Part shown: one piece after another, positions 4,370-6,352 of the stretch
How positions within the stretch are numbered: the first letter of the stretch is position 1
Layout of the letters: each line of letters begins with the position of its first letter
Assembly: GCA_013816325.1 (NCBI GenBank)
Contig: JACDEP010000129.1
Span: 1 to 6,352, forward strand
Direction of reading: 5' to 3'
Source of the DNA: Methylotenera sp.
Lineage (GTDB): Bacteria > Pseudomonadota > Gammaproteobacteria > Burkholderiales > Methylophilaceae
Length of the DNA: 6,352 bases
The notes under the pieces: model-generated
Database searches by the model: none
What the model was told of the DNA's origin: nothing
The model's input: only the letters and a program-made list of their open reading frames with translations
Program-made: the position numbers and the translations under genes

Positions 4370-5442
4370 TTAAGGGCGTGAACAGCGCGCCCACTAAAGC
4401 ATCATTGTCTTCAAAAAAAGCGCCTGGCAAGGGTGCTTTGAAGTTAGAAAAAAGCACACAAAAAGCACCCGCAGCCGAAATGCCTCAATCAGATTTAAAT
4501 TCAGCAAATACCACCTCTACACATATCACAGTGTTGTTAGAAGAGGCTGTGCATGCGCTTGCAATAAAATCAAACGGCACCTATGTAGACGGCACCTTCG
4601 GCCGTGGCGGGCACTCCAAAAAAATCTTAGCTCAATTAGACCTCAGTGGGCGTTTGATTGCGTTCGACCGTGATGTAAGTGCGGTTGCGGCCGGTAAAGA
4701 AATCCAGGACTTGCGATTTAGCATGGTGCATAGCCATTTTGCCGGGATGAAGAATAAGTTGGGTGAGATGGGCATTTCAAAAGTAGATGGCATCTTGTTG
4801 GACTTAGGCATTTCATCGCCACAGATAGATGAAGGAGACAGGGGGTTTAGTTTTAGATTTGATGCGCCGTTGGATATGCGCATGGACCAAACCAGTGGGC
4901 GGACAGCGGAAGAATTTTTAGCCGTTACAACAGAAAAAGAATTAGCGGAGGTTATAAAAAATTATGGTGAAGAACGGTTTGCTAAGCAGATTGCAAGGGC
5001 GATTATTACGGAACGCAATGACGGGCGCGCCATCACCACTACAGGGCAACTTACCAAGGTCGTGGCAGGTGCAGTCACGCGGCATGAGCCTGGGCAAAAC
5101 CCAGCAACGCGTACATTTCAGGCTCTACGGATTTTCGTCAATCAGGAGCTTGAAGAGCTTTCGTTAACATTACCGCAGTGCCTGGCATTGCTGGCACCAG
5201 GAGGGCGATTGGCGGTTATAAGTTTCCATTCACTTGAAGACCGCATGGTGAAGCAATTCATCCGCGACCAAGCCAATTGTGATGATTTACCGAGCAATTT
5301 TCCGGTGCGGGCTGCAGATTTACCACAACCTAAAATGATCAGTGTAGGAAAGACAATTAAGCCCAATGCGGCAGAAATAAAACGCAACGTGCGTTCACGA
5401 AGTGCGGTAATGCGCGTGGCAGAGAGGACGCACGTCGTATGA
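4366..5442 (+). CDS. rsmH: 16S rRNA (cytosine1402-N4)-methyltransferase RsmH
   Basis: RsmH (MraW) methylates N4 of C1402 in 16S rRNA, the same nucleotide whose ribose is methylated by RsmI. The conserved enzyme begins at HITVLLEEAV (53-62), followed by the SAM-binding loop VDGTFGRGGHS (74-84), FDRD (100-103), DGILLDLGISSPQ (141-153), the DMRMD segment, YGEERFAKQIARAI, TRTFQALRIFVN and GGRLAVISFHSLEDRMVK. The start is GTG at 4366, in a 4-base overlap (GTGA) with the mraZ stop and with a good ribosome site. This gives 358 residues, about 45 more than the E. coli enzyme as I recall it. The excess is an N-terminal segment of some 50 residues rich in Lys, Ser, Ala and Pro, with eight lysines in the first 33 positions, likely disordered and basic. 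It may touch rRNA, but that is inference. The 3' end overlaps ftsL by 4 bases. Confidence 0.96.
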   Translation: MIKGVNSAPTKASLSSKKAPGKGALKLEKSTQKAPAAEMPQSDLNSANTTSTHITVLLEEAVHALAIKSNGTYVDGTFGRGGHSKKILAQLDLSGRLIAFDRDVSAVAAGKEIQDLRFSMVHSHFAGMKNKLGEMGISKVDGILLDLGISSPQIDEGDRGFSFRFDAPLDMRMDQTSGRTAEEFLAVTTEKELAEVIKNYGEERFAKQIARAIITERNDGRAITTTGQLTKVVAGAVTRHEPGQNPATRTFQALRIFVNQELEELSLTLPQCLALLAPGGRLAVISFHSLEDRMVKQFIRDQANCDDLPSNFPVRAADLPQPKMISVGKTIKPNAAEIKRNVRSRSAVMRVAERTHVV

Positions 5443-5816
5443 CGCGCCTTAACTTTATCTTGTTTTTCGCCTTGATATTCTCTGCTCTGGGTCTGGTGAA
5501 TGCTCAGCACAAAGCGCGCAAACTCTATATTGAGCTGGAACAAATGGCTCAGGCAGCTAAGCAATATGACCAGGAATATGGGCAGTTGCAGCTTGAGCAA
5601 AGCACCTGGGCGATGCATTCACGTGTGGAATTGATTGCGACACAAGCGTTACAGATGCGTGTGCCTGATTCAACACGAATACAGGTGGTGTCCTCTACAG
5701 ATATGAAAGCCGTTGAGTCACTTACTGCTGTGCCAGCGAAGGCCGCTGCAGTACCAGCGGCACTAGTCAAGCCACCAACTCTAAAGGCTGAAAAACCTGC
5801 AGGAGCTCAGCCATGA
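5439..5816 (+). CDS. ftsL: Cell division protein FtsL
   Basis: FtsL is a small bitopic inner-membrane protein of the divisome that forms the FtsQ-FtsL-FtsB complex and activates septal peptidoglycan synthesis by FtsW-FtsI. The 125 residues show a very short cytoplasmic start (MTRLN), one membrane span at about 6-22, and a periplasmic coiled-coil-like helix from about 25 to 70. The conserved stretch LQLEQSTWAMHSRVE (50-64) followed by IA-x-LxMxxP matches proteobacterial FtsL well. Beyond residue 94 comes an Ala/Pro/Lys-rich, low-complexity tail of about 30 residues that is not part of the usual core. ATG at 5439 overlaps the rsmH stop as ATGA, with GAGG at 5424-5427 as ribosome site; its position between rsmH and ftsI is the canonical one for this gene, whose sequence is otherwise poorly conserved. 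Confidence 0.94.
   Translation: MTRLNFILFFALIFSALGLVNAQHKARKLYIELEQMAQAAKQYDQEYGQLQLEQSTWAMHSRVELIATQALQMRVPDSTRIQVVSSTDMKAVESLTAVPAKAAAVPAALVKPPTLKAEKPAGAQP
5801..5805 (+). promoter_or_regulatory. Ribosome binding site of ftsI
   Basis: AGGAG lies 7 bases before ATG at 5813 and 10 before the in-frame ATG at 5816, within the last codons of ftsL. It is the best-placed Shine-Dalgarno in the window and supports translation of ftsI from the ftsL overlap. The first ATG is preferred because it reproduces the 4-base overlap seen at the two preceding junctions. Confidence 0.75.
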
Positions 5817-6352
5817 TGGTAGTGGGTCAATCCAACCATAAAGCCAACCACAATATTAACTTGGTCAAACTACCCGCTTGGCGACGCAGAGTACTGTTGA
5901 TAGCGGTATTGGCAGGCTTTGCAGCCCTATTGGGCCGCAGTATATATCTGCAAAGTTTCCATAAACGCTTTTTGCAGGAAAAAGGAGATGAGCGCTATAG
6001 CCGTACGCTCACTTTGCATGCGCAACGCGGCAAAATCACAGACCGATATGGCGAATTGCTGGCCATTAGTTCGCCAGTTGAATCCGTATGGGCGAGTCCG
6101 CCAGATGTGGAGATTACCCCCACACAAACCAAGAAGATTGCTGACCTGCTCAATATCAAACCGTCAGATATCACTAAAAAACTGGCTAATAACGAACGTG
6201 AGTTCGTTTACCTTAAACGCCGTATTTCTCCTGAGCTGGCTGCGCAAGTCATGAAGCTTGGTATTTCCGGCATTTACTTGCAGCGCGAATATAAGCGTTA
6301 TTATCCGGGCGGTGAAGTTACCGCGCACCTAGTCGGGTTCACAGGCCTTGAT
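5813..6352 (+). CDS. ftsI: Peptidoglycan D,D-transpeptidase FtsI (PBP3), N-terminal part
   Basis: FtsI is the septum-specific class B penicillin-binding protein; it cross-links peptidoglycan at the division site together with the glycosyltransferase FtsW. Only the first 180 codons are present and the frame is open to the window end. Visible are a short cytoplasmic segment with several His and Asn residues (about 7-14), a membrane span at about 27-46 preceded by WRRR (23-26), and the N-terminal non-catalytic (pedestal) domain. The latter starts with RGKITDRYGELLAIS (72-86), the classical class B motif, followed by SVWASP (91-96). REYKRYYPGGEVTAHLVGFT (159-178) near the edge matches E. coli FtsI closely. 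The transpeptidase domain with its SxxK, SxN and KTG motifs should lie to the right. The start ATG overlaps the ftsL stop by 4 bases (ATGA); a second in-frame ATG directly follows. Confidence 0.97.
   Translation, partial: MMVVGQSNHKANHNINLVKLPAWRRRVLLIAVLAGFAALLGRSIYLQSFHKRFLQEKGDERYSRTLTLHAQRGKITDRYGELLAISSPVESVWASPPDVEITPTQTKKIADLLNIKPSDITKKLANNEREFVYLKRRISPELAAQVMKLGISGIYLQREYKRYYPGGEVTAHLVGFTGLD

Noticed and set aside
5142..5618. Minus-strand 158-codon frame antisense to rsmH and ftsL
   Set aside because: It lies opposite two clearly conserved genes and shows no recognisable domain or start context; a shadow frame.
5919..6254. Plus-strand 111-codon frame within ftsI in another frame
   Set aside because: The ftsI frame across this stretch matches FtsI motifs throughout; the alternative is rich in Cys and Trp and has no support.

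Overview
The window reads as a chromosomal housekeeping segment of a betaproteobacterium. The protein sequences and moderate base composition suggest a relative of the methylotrophic Methylophilaceae (Methylotenera/Methylophilus type). That placement comes from sequence feel and gene order only, not from a search. There is no sign of mobile DNA, CRISPR or horizontally acquired cargo.

Layout. Positions 1-1072 on the minus strand hold the N-terminal 357 codons of an LpoA-type penicillin-binding-protein activator, which runs off the left edge. Diverging from it across a 39-bp gap are rsmI (16S rRNA 2'-O-ribose methyltransferase, 1112-1960) and pyrC (class II dihydroorotase, 1988-3058). The RNase P RNA gene rnpB follows at about 3068-3466; its probable -10 element contains the pyrC stop codon. 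An AT-rich 456-bp intergenic region (3467-3922) carries a candidate promoter and three GTGGG repeats at exact 10-bp spacing, which match the known MraZ operator. The dcw (division and cell wall) cluster then starts: mraZ (3923-4369), rsmH (4366-5442), ftsL (5439-5816) and the first 180 codons of ftsI (from 5813). These four genes are joined by three consecutive 4-base start/stop overlaps.

How the genes work together. LpoA stimulates a bifunctional peptidoglycan synthase, and FtsL and FtsI belong to the septal peptidoglycan machinery, so both ends of the window concern cell-wall growth. RsmI and RsmH methylate the same nucleotide of 16S rRNA (C1402, on the ribose and on the base respectively), and they lie on either side of rnpB. 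The order lpoA-rsmI-rnpB-mraZ-rsmH-ftsL-ftsI is, from memory, also that of Pseudomonas, with pyrC as an extra gene here.

No new biological system is evident. The points most worth a second look are the rnpB promoter built into the pyrC stop codon and C-terminal tail, the MraZ operator with a probable degenerate fourth repeat and a distant inverted copy, twin perfect palindromes at the rsmI/pyrC junction, a 15-bp tandem repeat that expands a segment of LpoA, and a lysine-rich N-terminal extension on RsmH.
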